Positions 23,759 to 31,513 of a stretch of DNA of 32,105 nucleotides are shown here, one piece after another. The stretch is from Comamonadaceae bacterium (GTDB lineage: Bacteria > Pseudomonadota > Gammaproteobacteria > Burkholderiales > Burkholderiaceae_C). The stretch covers positions 1 to 32,105 of the forward strand of contig CANGKR010000011.1 of assembly GCA_947454355.1 (NCBI GenBank), written 5' to 3'. Position 1 is the first letter of the stretch; every line of letters starts with the position of its first letter. Below the pieces are notes generated by a model. It did not search any database and had not been told where the DNA came from. It saw only the letters and a list, made by a program, of their open reading frames with translations. The position numbers and the translations under genes were made by a program.

Positions 23759-24931
23759 ATGATCCGATCCGCACTTTTAGGCAGCGTGGCTTTGGCCGCC
23801 TTGATGGCCTGTACCACTGTAGCCACCACACAAGCCACTGTGGATCAATATGTGGACGATGCCCGACGCATCGCTGGCGAAGACTTAAAATTCCTCATGC
23901 CTGTATGCAATCCACAACCGGCTGTGCGTGCCGCGCCCAGTGCAGCCATGGACGAGTCTCTGGCCAAGCTGATCAACCAACCGGCACCCGAGCCGGGTCA
24001 GGCTTTTGACAATCTGTACTACGTCGGTGCGGCCTGGGTCAGCGCCTGGGTGCTCAAAACCAGCGAAGGTTTGATCCTGATCGATGCGCTCAACAACAAA
24101 AAAGAGGCCGCCGACCTGATCGAAGGCGGCATGCGCCGCCTGGGTCTGGACCCCGCACAAATTCGCTATGTCTTGGTCACGCATGGGCATGGTGACCACT
24201 ATGGCGGTGCGCAAATGATCGCTGAGCGCTACCGCGCCCGCGTAGTGGCCAGCGAGATCGATTGGCAAATGATGGAAACCGGTTTGGAATTTGACTCAAA
24301 GATGTGGGATAGACCACCGCAACGCGACATTGCGGTCAAGGATGGCGACACGCTCACATTAGGCGACACCACCGTGCGATTCTTGATCACACCTGGGCAT
24401 ACGCTGGGTACCATCTCCCCGGTATTCGATGTGCGCGATGGCAGTCGGGTGCACAAAGCCATGGTCTGGGGCGGAACTTCCTTCAACTTTGGCCGCGACA
24501 TGCGCCGCCTTGACGGCTACATAGCGCAAACCGAACGGATGCGCGAATTGTCGGCGCGCTGGGGCATCGACGTGCCTTTGAGCAATCACCCGGGCTTTGA
24601 CGGCACGGTGGCCAAACTGAAAGCCCGCAAGGACGCTGCAGGCGGCGCCAACCCCTTCGTGAGCGGTCAACCCGTGGTCGATCGGGCTATGCGCGTGCTG
24701 AACACCTGCGCACGGGCGCAAAAATCACGATTCCTGCTCACGGCGCAGGCAGGACATTCGGAATTATTCGCCCAGGCCAACCTGGTGGATGGCCATGCTC
24801 AACACAATGAGGACGAACATATCCAAGCGGGCATGCTGGCATTGAGCCGCTCTGAAGCGGCTCAGGCTGTGGCATTTCCTTTCAGTGTGCTGGCCAGCGC
24901 TCATACCTTGGATCCGCACAAATCCCGCTGA
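23759..24931 (+). CDS. Metallo-beta-lactamase-fold lipoprotein (subclass B3-like)
   Basis: A 390-residue MBL-fold hydrolase. The N terminus is a lipoprotein signal with lipobox LMAC (Cys18), so the mature protein is probably membrane-anchored in the periplasm. The metal site is complete: H142-x-H144-x-D146-H147 (THGHGDHYGG), H214 (TPGHTLGT) and H277 (NHPGFDG), the arrangement seen in B3-type enzymes and related lactonases. Good Shine-Dalgarno (CAGGAG) before ATG 23759. About 65 residues after CARAQKSRF extend beyond the usual end of the fold and carry no recognised domain. It lies next to the island and could be one more ester or lactone hydrolase; resistance activity cannot be inferred. Confidence 0.9.
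   Translation: MIRSALLGSVALAALMACTTVATTQATVDQYVDDARRIAGEDLKFLMPVCNPQPAVRAAPSAAMDESLAKLINQPAPEPGQAFDNLYYVGAAWVSAWVLKTSEGLILIDALNNKKEAADLIEGGMRRLGLDPAQIRYVLVTHGHGDHYGGAQMIAERYRARVVASEIDWQMMETGLEFDSKMWDRPPQRDIAVKDGDTLTLGDTTVRFLITPGHTLGTISPVFDVRDGSRVHKAMVWGGTSFNFGRDMRRLDGYIAQTERMRELSARWGIDVPLSNHPGFDGTVAKLKARKDAAGGANPFVSGQPVVDRAMRVLNTCARAQKSRFLLTAQAGHSELFAQANLVDGHAQHNEDEHIQAGMLALSRSEAAQAVAFPFSVLASAHTLDPHKSR
24843..24864 (+). other. Perfect hairpin inside the 3' part of the MBL-fold gene
   Basis: TGAGCCGCT and AGCGGCTCA form a 9-bp stem with a CTGA loop within the codons of the atypical C-terminal tail. No T-run follows. It would be normal for an intergenic hairpin but is unusual in a coding region, which supports the idea that the tail was originally non-coding. 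Confidence 0.5.
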
Positions 24932-25062
24932 TTCGATGAAGTCACCTAGGAGATAAACCCGTCATCAGCTGCTCACTAAGATCATTCTCCATAGAGGTCA
25001 GTTCGGGCCTACCACGACTCAACGCACAGATGACCATCCTGACTTGATGTGAAGGAGGATGC

Positions 25063-25110
25063 ATGAAACTGCTGATGACGGATCTGCACACTGCAGGGCT
25101 GGCGGCATGA
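25063..25110 (+). CDS. Possible 15-residue leader ORF coupled to ispH
   Basis: ATG 25063 starts a 15-codon frame ([15 protein letters not shown]) that ends with TGA overlapping the ispH start as ATGA (25107-25110). The best Shine-Dalgarno of the region, GAAGGAGG (25051-25058), is four bases upstream of this ATG, whereas ispH has none of its own. Translation of ispH would then depend on reinitiation after the leader. Four of its 15 residues are Leu (all CTG), but there is no clear attenuator structure. Alternatively it is chance, and ispH starts at the ATG at 25059. Confidence 0.45.
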   Translation: MKLLMTDLHTAGLAA

Positions 25111-26042
25111 CTGCCGAGATTTTGCTCGCCGAGCCCCGGGGGGTTTGTGCGGGGGTAGACCGGGCCATTGAGATCGTAGAGCGGGCTTTGATCAAATTCG
25201 GCCCACCCATCTACGTGCGGCATGAAATCGTGCACAACACCTTTGTGGTCGATGCACTGAAAAAAAAGGGCGCGCACTTCATTGAAGACCTGGATGACGT
25301 CCCGCCGGGAGCCACTTTGATTTTCAGCGCCCACGGGGTCAGTCGCGCGATTCAGCTGCAGGCGCAGGCACGTGGGTTTTCCATCTTCGATGCGACCTGC
25401 CCTCTCGTTACCAAAGTCCATGTGGAAGTCGCCAAGCTGCACAAAGAAGGTTATGAGTTCATCATGATCGGGCACAAGGGACACCCCGAGGTCGAGGGCA
25501 CTTTAGGTCAAATCGACAGTGGCATCCATTTGGTCGAAGATCTGGCGGATGTAGCCCTCCTGAATCCTTCGCAAACAGAGCGCTTGGCCGTGGTCACCCA
25601 GACCACCCTGAGCATGGACGATACGGCCGAAATCCTGGCCTTGGTGAAACAAAGATTCCCTCTGGTGCGACAACCCAAACAACAAGACATTTGCTATGCC
25701 ACACAAAATCGCCAGGATGCCGTCAAGTTGATGAGCAGTCAGGTGGATGTGGTGATCGTGGTAGGCAGTCCGGCCAGCTCCAACAGCAACCGGCTCAAGG
25801 AATTGGCGCAGCGCATGGGTGCAGACAGCTACATGGTGGACAGTGCGCAAGAATTACAAGCGCATTGGTTCGAAGACAAACCCCGCATCGGCTTGACTGC
25901 TGGCGCTTCAGCTCCAGAGGTGCTGGTACAAGACGTGATTGCGCGCCTGCGAGAGATGGGCGCGCTCAGTGTGCGCAAAATGAACGGCCTGCAAGAAAAC
26001 ACCAAATACCCTTTGCCCAAAGGCCTGCGCATTCCTGACTGA
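25107..26042 (+). CDS. ispH: 4-hydroxy-3-methylbut-2-enyl diphosphate reductase
   Basis: Last enzyme of the MEP isoprenoid pathway, making IPP and DMAPP with a [4Fe-4S] cluster; 311 residues from ATG 25107. Cluster cysteines are C14 ([12 protein letters not shown]), C98 (DATCPLV) and C196 ([11 protein letters not shown]). Active-site residues include H43 (VHNTFVV), H76 (SAHGVSR), and H126/E128 (GHPEVEG); the end [21 protein letters not shown] is typical of IspH. Most homologues have Phe in GFCAGV; here it is Val. ATG 25107 gives the usual N terminus; ATG 25059 in frame would add 16 atypical residues but abuts the Shine-Dalgarno. The usual Burkholderiales neighbour fkpB is absent. Confidence 0.97.
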   Translation: MTAEILLAEPRGVCAGVDRAIEIVERALIKFGPPIYVRHEIVHNTFVVDALKKKGAHFIEDLDDVPPGATLIFSAHGVSRAIQLQAQARGFSIFDATCPLVTKVHVEVAKLHKEGYEFIMIGHKGHPEVEGTLGQIDSGIHLVEDLADVALLNPSQTERLAVVTQTTLSMDDTAEILALVKQRFPLVRQPKQQDICYATQNRQDAVKLMSSQVDVVIVVGSPASSNSNRLKELAQRMGADSYMVDSAQELQAHWFEDKPRIGLTAGASAPEVLVQDVIARLREMGALSVRKMNGLQENTKYPLPKGLRIPD

Positions 26043-26080
26043 AACGGTGAACTTGCACTGGTGGACTGGCAGCGTGAGGT

Positions 26081-27037
26081 TCACTGTGCTGGCAATGGGT
26101 TCAGCACATGGGCATTCAAAAACGCCTTAACTTGCGCCAAGCCCTGCTCGGGCTGCTCCTCTTGCAGCACATGCCCCAATCGGGGTAGCACCACGGTCTG
26201 TGAGCGGTGCAACAACTGCTCATAACTGGCTGCATGGCTGCTGGGGATCATGCGGTCGTTCTCGCCCCAGAGCAGCAATGTGGGCGCCTGGATGCTCTGC
26301 AATCGTGACAGCGGATTGCTGTAAACGGTTTGATGGGCCCTGTCCAATATGGCCCCGCGCACGCCAGGAGCACGCAGCATGTCGTGGTAGCGCTGGACCA
26401 AGGGTTCGGTCAAAAGCTGCGGATCTGTGAATGCTGCGCCCACAAACTGACGCACCAGCGGCAGGGGTAAGCTGAATTCGATCAGGTGCATCACGCCCGA
26501 GACCTCATAGGGCTTGGTGCCCCATTGCGCGGGAGACGCCAACCCATCGGGCGCCATCAACACCAAGGCCTTGACGCGCTCAGGCTCTGCGGCCGCCAAT
26601 GACCAGGCCATTTTGCCGCCCATGGAATGACCCACGACCGAGAAACTGCGCAAACCCAATCGGTCAGCAAAATGCCGCAAGGTGCTGAGGTCACGGTCCT
26701 CAGAATAATCTTGATCAGATCGGGCGCCAGTCAAACCAAAGCCCGGCAAATCGAGCCGAATCACTCTGTAGTCACGTGCCAGCGCAGGCACCCAAGCATT
26801 CCAGGTTTGCAAGCTCGATCCGAAGCCGTGCAACAAGATCAGTGCAGGAGCTTGTGGTGGTCCGGTGTCTTGGTAGTGAATGCGCAACCCGTCCACCTCC
26901 AGCACCTGCTGGCCTGGCACGCCATGGCGTTGCTGCAACTGCACGCTGGGCAAATCAGGTGTCCACAAACCCCAAAGGCCAATGGTCAAGACAAATGCAC
27001 TGATCAAGACCCAAGCCCTCACGGCAGACAAGCGCAT
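26081..27037 (-). CDS. Alpha/beta hydrolase with N-terminal membrane anchor
   Basis: A 318-residue alpha/beta hydrolase. A hydrophobic N-terminal segment (VRAWVLISAFVLTIGLWGLW, residues 6-25) anchors or exports it, so the catalytic domain is probably periplasmic. The oxyanion loop HGFGSS (70-75), nucleophile S138 (VVGHSMGGK), acid D261 (LLWGENDRM) and H289 (PRLGHVL) form a complete triad. It lies 21 bases after hemA on the same strand, so it is probably the third gene of a dxs-hemA operon. BchO, an alpha/beta-fold protein of bacteriochlorophyll synthesis, was considered, but the anchor and the GHSMGG elbow argue against it. Substrate unknown. Confidence 0.88.
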   Translation of the reverse strand: MRLSAVRAWVLISAFVLTIGLWGLWTPDLPSVQLQQRHGVPGQQVLEVDGLRIHYQDTGPPQAPALILLHGFGSSLQTWNAWVPALARDYRVIRLDLPGFGLTGARSDQDYSEDRDLSTLRHFADRLGLRSFSVVGHSMGGKMAWSLAAAEPERVKALVLMAPDGLASPAQWGTKPYEVSGVMHLIEFSLPLPLVRQFVGAAFTDPQLLTEPLVQRYHDMLRAPGVRGAILDRAHQTVYSNPLSRLQSIQAPTLLLWGENDRMIPSSHAASYEQLLHRSQTVVLPRLGHVLQEEQPEQGLAQVKAFLNAHVLNPLPAQ

Positions 27038-27058
27038 GGCGACGGCACAGCGTGCCGG

Positions 27059-28312
27059 TCAGTCGTTCAAAAAGAATTGTTTGACCGCCACCAATGCTTT
27101 GTCGCGTTGCTCGCTGCTGGGGTGGTTCAATTCACGCAAAGGCCCGTTGAGCATTTTTTTCATCAAACCCATGGACAAGGACTCCAGTACGCTGTCCATG
27201 GACTCGCCCTTTTCCATGCGTTTACGTGCGCGGCTCAGTTCGGTTTGCCGCCAAGTGTCTGCTTGCAAATTCAGCTCTTGAATCAAAGGCACATGGCTAC
27301 GTTGCTCCAGCCAGGTCATGAATTGATGAACTCCGCGGTCAATGATGATTTCCGCTTCGGCCACCGCTTCTTGGCGATGGTGTTGACCGGTCTGAATGAC
27401 CTGTGTCAAGTCGTCAACGGTGTACAGATACACGCCCGACAAGTTCTTGACTTCCGGTTCGATGTCGCGCGGCACTGCCAAATCGACCATGAACATAGGC
27501 CGGTTTTTACGGGCACGCAAAGCCCGTTGCACCGCACCCAAGCCGATCAACGGCAAGGTGCTGGCGGTGCAACTGATCACCACATCGAACTCCTGCAGTC
27601 GCGTGGGCAGGTCGGCCAAGGCAATGCTGCGTCCGCCGTGCAGGGTGGCCAAATGGTCGGCGCGCTCGGCTGATCGGTTGGCGATGGTGATCGAGCGCGG
27701 TGACTTGGCGGCAAAGTGCGCCACGCACAACTCGATCATCTCTCCCGCACCCACGAACAGAACATGCGTGTCCTGGATGTTCTCGAAAATCTGACTGGCC
27801 AAGCGGACACTGGCCGCCGCCATGCTGATCGAGTGCGCACCGATGTCTGTGGAGGTGCGCACTTTTTTGGCGACTGCAAACGAACGCTGGAACAACTGAT
27901 TCAAGGTGGTGCCCAAGGCGCCGGAGTCGGCCGCCAGGCGGACCGCGTCCTTGAATTGCCCCAGAATTTGTGACTCACCCAACACCATGGAATCGAGGCC
28001 ACTGGCCACCCTAAAGGCGTGTCTGGCCGAAGCATCGCCTTCCAGCCGGTAAATGTGGGACTGCAAACTGTCCACCTGGGCCTTACCCGCATCGGCCAGC
28101 CAATCGAGCGTTTGGCGCCACTGCACCTGCTCGCCCGCACAGTAAATTTCGGTTCGGTTGCAGGTCGACAAAATCGCCACCTCCTTGTGCGTGTCGAAAC
28201 TGCGGCGTAAGCCTTGCAACGAGGACACCAGTTGATCAGAGGCAAAGGCAAAGCGTTCGCGCAGATCGATGGGCGCGGTGCGGTGATTCAAACCCAAAGT
28301 CCAGACAGCCAT
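27059..28312 (-). CDS. hemA: Glutamyl-tRNA reductase
   Basis: First committed enzyme of tetrapyrrole synthesis by the C5 route: reduces glutamyl-tRNA to glutamate-1-semialdehyde with NADPH. 417 residues, normal length. Seen: the start LGLNHRTAPIDLRERFAF, catalytic C51 (AILSTCNRTEIYC), LGESQILGQFK, the NADPH-binding VLFVGAGEM, and a C-terminal dimerisation helix region. Its ATG follows directly on the dxs stop (TGAATG at 28310-28315), so the two are cotranscribed. In most Burkholderiales hemA is followed by prfA; here an alpha/beta hydrolase gene follows instead. Confidence 0.97.
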   Translation of the reverse strand: MAVWTLGLNHRTAPIDLRERFAFASDQLVSSLQGLRRSFDTHKEVAILSTCNRTEIYCAGEQVQWRQTLDWLADAGKAQVDSLQSHIYRLEGDASARHAFRVASGLDSMVLGESQILGQFKDAVRLAADSGALGTTLNQLFQRSFAVAKKVRTSTDIGAHSISMAAASVRLASQIFENIQDTHVLFVGAGEMIELCVAHFAAKSPRSITIANRSAERADHLATLHGGRSIALADLPTRLQEFDVVISCTASTLPLIGLGAVQRALRARKNRPMFMVDLAVPRDIEPEVKNLSGVYLYTVDDLTQVIQTGQHHRQEAVAEAEIIIDRGVHQFMTWLEQRSHVPLIQELNLQADTWRQTELSRARKRMEKGESMDSVLESLSMGLMKKMLNGPLRELNHPSSEQRDKALVAVKQFFLND

Positions 28313-30190
28313 TCAGACCACCTTTCTGAGTGGAGGCGTGACATAAAAGTCAGGCCAGGCCTGGGCCATCCGCTGGTGAATGCCTGTGGCGGTCAGCCCG
28401 TAGTGCTGCATCAGCTCTTGCGGGTCGCCGTGTTCAGTGAAAGTATCTTCAAAGCCCATGACCAACACAGGCTTGTGGACGCCCATGTCTTGCAAGGCTT
28501 CCAGCACGGCAGCGCCGGCACCGCCCATGCGGGCACCGTCTTCCAGCGTGATGAAGCGATCATGCTGCTGCGCCATCTGGGCCAACATGTCCAAATCCAA
28601 GGGCTTGGCCCAGCGCATGTTCACCACCGTGGCATCCATGGACTCGGCGGCTTTCAAGGCTTCATAGAGCAAGGGGCCAAAGGCCAGAATAGCCACTCCA
28701 CGTCCGGTTCTGCGAATCTCTGCCCGCCCCCAAGGCAACACTTGCAAGTCGGTAGACATCGGGGTTCCGATGCCTGAGCCTCTGGGGTAGCGCACGGTGA
28801 CCGGATGGTCCTGCGCATAGGCGGTGCTCAGCAATTGCCGGCATTCGTTTTCATCGGCTGGGCAAGCCACGCTCATGTTCGGAATGCAACGGGTAAAGGC
28901 AATGTCAAACATGCCTGCGTGGGTCGGCCCATCAGCGCCGACCAGCCCCGCGCGGTCAAGCGCGAAAACCACAGGCAAATTTTGTAAGGCCACATCATGG
29001 ATCAATTGATCGTAGGCTCGTTGCAAAAAGGTCGAGTAAATGGCGACTACGGGCTTCAAGCCCTCGCAGGCCAGCCCGGCCGCAAAGGTCACTGCATGCT
29101 GCTCGGCGATACCCACATCGTGGTAGCGATCCGGAAAGCGTTGGCTGAAGGCCACCATGCCCGAGCCTTCGCGCATCGCGGGCGTGATGCCCACCAGTCG
29201 CGCATCCTGGGTGGCCATGTCGCACAGCCATTGACCGAACACCTGAGTGAAAGTGGTTTTGCTGGAGCCACTGGCTTGCAAGCCAATGGCCGGATCGAAC
29301 TTGCCCGGTCCGTGATAGCTGATTGGATCGGCCTCGGCCCGCGCATAGCCCTGCCCTTTGCGGGTCACCACATGCAAGAACTGAGGGCCTTTGGCCTGAG
29401 AAATTTTCTGTAAGGCTTGCACCAAGCCCAGCACATCGTGCCCGTCGATAGGCCCGGTGTAGGTAAAGCCCAGTTTTTCGAAAATCGTGTCGGGATGGAT
29501 GAGTTGTTGCGTTTGCTGCTCGAGTTGCTTAGCCAAGGCAAACAAAGGCGGTGCGTTGCGCAAGAACTGCTGACTGATTTTTTTGGCTTGGGCGTAAAAG
29601 CGACCCGACATCAGTTCTGCGAGGTACTGGTTCAAAGCACCGACTGGCGGACTGATGGACATGTCGTTGTCATTCAGTACCACCAACACATCGCAATCAC
29701 TGGTGCCCGCATTGTTCATGGCCTCGTAGGCCATGCCCGCGGTCAGCGCGCCGTCGCCGATGATGGCCACTGCTTTGCGCGCACTGCCAGTGATTTGGGC
29801 CGCCTTGGCCATACCCAGAGCCGCAGAAATGCTGGTGGATGAATGGGCGGTGCCAAAAGCGTCGTATTCACTTTCTTGCCGATGCGGAAACCCGCTCAAA
29901 CCTCCCCGCTGGCGCAGCGTGGACATTTTGTCCATGCGGCCGGTCAGCATCTTGTGCGCATAGGTTTGGTGACCCACGTCCCAGACCAAACGGTCCTGTG
30001 GTGTGTTGTAGACATAGTGCAAGGCGATGGTCAGTTCTACCGTGCCCAGGTTGGAGCTGAAATGCCCCCCCGTTTGAGAGACCGACTGGATCAGACGTTG
30101 CCGCAAGTCATTGGCCAAGCCCGGCAAGCGCTCCATAGGGAGCGCTCTCAACTGCATCGGCGATTGAATCCATTCCCGCAAGGCGTCCAT
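28313..30190 (-). CDS. dxs: 1-deoxy-D-xylulose-5-phosphate synthase
   Basis: Thiamine-diphosphate enzyme that starts the MEP isoprenoid pathway from pyruvate and glyceraldehyde-3-phosphate; 625 residues from ATG 30190. Seen: [19 protein letters not shown] near the start, [13 protein letters not shown], the ThDP motif [20 protein letters not shown], the catalytic-Glu region [16 protein letters not shown], and [18 protein letters not shown] 30190 matches the family N terminus; an ATG at 30235 would add 15 atypical residues and lies close to the candidate -10, so the longer form is less likely. It leads the dxs-hemA-hydrolase unit, divergent from hemE. The usual neighbour ispA is absent. Confidence 0.96.
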   Translation of the reverse strand: MDALREWIQSPMQLRALPMERLPGLANDLRQRLIQSVSQTGGHFSSNLGTVELTIALHYVYNTPQDRLVWDVGHQTYAHKMLTGRMDKMSTLRQRGGLSGFPHRQESEYDAFGTAHSSTSISAALGMAKAAQITGSARKAVAIIGDGALTAGMAYEAMNNAGTSDCDVLVVLNDNDMSISPPVGALNQYLAELMSGRFYAQAKKISQQFLRNAPPLFALAKQLEQQTQQLIHPDTIFEKLGFTYTGPIDGHDVLGLVQALQKISQAKGPQFLHVVTRKGQGYARAEADPISYHGPGKFDPAIGLQASGSSKTTFTQVFGQWLCDMATQDARLVGITPAMREGSGMVAFSQRFPDRYHDVGIAEQHAVTFAAGLACEGLKPVVAIYSTFLQRAYDQLIHDVALQNLPVVFALDRAGLVGADGPTHAGMFDIAFTRCIPNMSVACPADENECRQLLSTAYAQDHPVTVRYPRGSGIGTPMSTDLQVLPWGRAEIRRTGRGVAILAFGPLLYEALKAAESMDATVVNMRWAKPLDLDMLAQMAQQHDRFITLEDGARMGGAGAAVLEALQDMGVHKPVLVMGFEDTFTEHGDPQELMQHYGLTATGIHQRMAQAWPDFYVTPPLRKVV

Positions 30191-30222
30191 GATGGGTCTA
30201 CTGGTTGGCTGTTCTGCACTCG

Positions 30223-30250
30223 AATCTACAGACATTTGACAAAATGTCAA
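30223..30250 (-). promoter_or_regulatory. Candidate dxs promoter
   Basis: On the minus strand TTGACA (30250-30245) and TAGATT (30228-30223) are 16 bp apart, giving a perfect -35 and a 4/6 -10. Transcription would begin near 30216, about 26 bases before ATG 30190. The -35 lies inside the PpsR-like dyad, as expected for repression. Confidence 0.45.
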
Positions 30251-30262
30251 GTTAGATTGACA
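30245..30262. promoter_or_regulatory. PpsR/CrtJ-like dyad between dxs and hemE
   Basis: TGTCAAGTTAGATTGACA is a perfect match to TGTC-N10-GACA (within TGT-N12-ACA), the operator form of the redox/light-responsive repressor PpsR/CrtJ. The arms extend to 6 bp (TGTCAA/TTGACA). In Rhodobacter, CrtJ/PpsR acts on several hem genes including hemE. The regulator gene is not in the window, so function is inferred from motif and position. Confidence 0.55.
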
Positions 30263-30291
30263 CTTTACTAAATTAATTCAGTTGACACTTT
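30257..30291 (+). repeat. Two direct repeats of TTGACACTTT upstream of hemE
   Basis: Exact copies of TTGACACTTT start at 30257 and 30282, 25 bp apart. Each contains a consensus TTGACA, but no good -10 stands 16-18 bp after either. A further TTGACA begins at 30236. They may be half-sites of the same regulator as the dyad, with the first copy overlapping it. Confidence 0.45.
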
Positions 30292-30329
30292 CATTTCAAC
30301 CCTGCTGACGCCGCCAAAAAGACATCTCC

Positions 30330-31427
30330 ATGACACTTCAAAACGACCGATTCCTTCGCGCTTGCCTGCGCCAAGCCACCGACCACACACCCGTCTGGCT
30401 CATGCGCCAAGCTGGCCGCTACTTGCCCGAGTACTGCGCCACCCGCGCCAAAGCCGGCAGCTTCATGGGTTTAGCCACCAACGTGGACTTTGCCACCGAG
30501 GTCACCCTGCAGCCCTTAGACCGCTACCCGCTCGACGCCGCCATCTTGTTCAGCGACATCCTCACCGTGCCCGACGCGATGGGTCTGGGCCTGTCCTTTG
30601 CCATGGGCGAAGGCCCGCGCTTTGCCAAAAACGTGCGTGACGAAGCGGCCGTGGCCGAACTGGCCGTGCCTGACATGAACAAGCTGCGGTATGTATTTGA
30701 CGCGGTCACCTCGATCCGCCGTGCTTTGAATGGGCGGGTGCCCTTGATCGGGTTTTCGGGTAGTCCTTGGACGCTGGCTTGCTACATGGTGGAAGGCCAA
30801 GGCTCGGACGACTACCGGCATGTCAAGACCCTGATGTACAGCCGCCCCGATTTGATGCACCGCATCCTCGAGATCAACGCCAATGCGGTGGCCCTGTACC
30901 TGAACACCCAAATCGAGGCGGGCGCCCAGGCGGTGATGATCTTTGACAGCTGGGGAGGCGTGCTCGCCGATGGACCCTTCCAGGAATTCAGCCTGGCCTA
31001 TACCCGCAAAGTGCTGGCCCAACTCCACAAGAGCCACAACGGCGAAACCATCCCGCGACTGGTCTTCACCAAGGGCGGCGGCTTATGGCTGCCGGAGATG
31101 GGCGAGCTCGACTGCGAGGTGCTGGGCCTGGACTGGACGGTCAACCTGGGTAAAGCACGAGGCTTGGTGGGTGGCCAAGTGGGCGGACCGGGAAAGGCCT
31201 TGCAGGGCAATATCGACCCGAACATCCTGTTTGCACCACCTGCGAGCATCCAAAAAGAAGTGCGCCGTGTGCTCGACAGCTTTGGCACGCCCCACACCGA
31301 CCCCAACCAAAGCGGGCCCACCCACATCTTCAACCTGGGTCACGGCATCAGCCAGTACACCCCACCCGAACATGTGGCAGCCCTGGTCGAGGCAGTGCAC
31401 AGCCACTCCAGAGCCATGCGGGCTTGA
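30330..31427 (+). CDS. hemE: Uroporphyrinogen decarboxylase
   Basis: Converts uroporphyrinogen III to coproporphyrinogen III, common to haem and bacteriochlorophyll synthesis; 365 residues, normal length. Key features: [13 protein letters not shown] with R26 and R30, the catalytic D76 in [38 protein letters not shown], and the C-terminal [16 protein letters not shown]. It is divergent from dxs, with a PpsR-like dyad between the two. The Shine-Dalgarno is weak (AAAAAGA, about nine bases upstream). In most Burkholderiales hemE adjoins priA; here a convergent glutathione S-transferase gene follows instead. Confidence 0.97.
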   Translation: MTLQNDRFLRACLRQATDHTPVWLMRQAGRYLPEYCATRAKAGSFMGLATNVDFATEVTLQPLDRYPLDAAILFSDILTVPDAMGLGLSFAMGEGPRFAKNVRDEAAVAELAVPDMNKLRYVFDAVTSIRRALNGRVPLIGFSGSPWTLACYMVEGQGSDDYRHVKTLMYSRPDLMHRILEINANAVALYLNTQIEAGAQAVMIFDSWGGVLADGPFQEFSLAYTRKVLAQLHKSHNGETIPRLVFTKGGGLWLPEMGELDCEVLGLDWTVNLGKARGLVGGQVGGPGKALQGNIDPNILFAPPASIQKEVRRVLDSFGTPHTDPNQSGPTHIFNLGHGISQYTPPEHVAALVEAVHSHSRAMRA

Positions 31428-31513
31428 TGGTGTCGTCAAGCTCTGACCCTTCCTGGCGCATCGTGACCTTCTGACTGATAGGCCTGGTCTGGTCGTAAAA
31501 GTCGTTCATTGCT

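Noticed and set aside
26043-26080. GTGAAC and GTTCAC as a terminator between ispH and the alpha/beta hydrolase gene
   Set aside because: The pairing is only 6 bp with a loop over 20 bases and no T-run; not convincing.
26081-27037. Calling the alpha/beta hydrolase BchO
   Set aside because: The pigment-gene context made this tempting, but the N-terminal anchor and GHSMGG nucleophile elbow do not match what I know of BchO.
26627-27673. A 348-codon open frame on the plus strand
   Set aside because: It lies antisense to the alpha/beta hydrolase and hemA, both with complete motifs; the translation is rich in His/Gln/Arg and has no family pattern.
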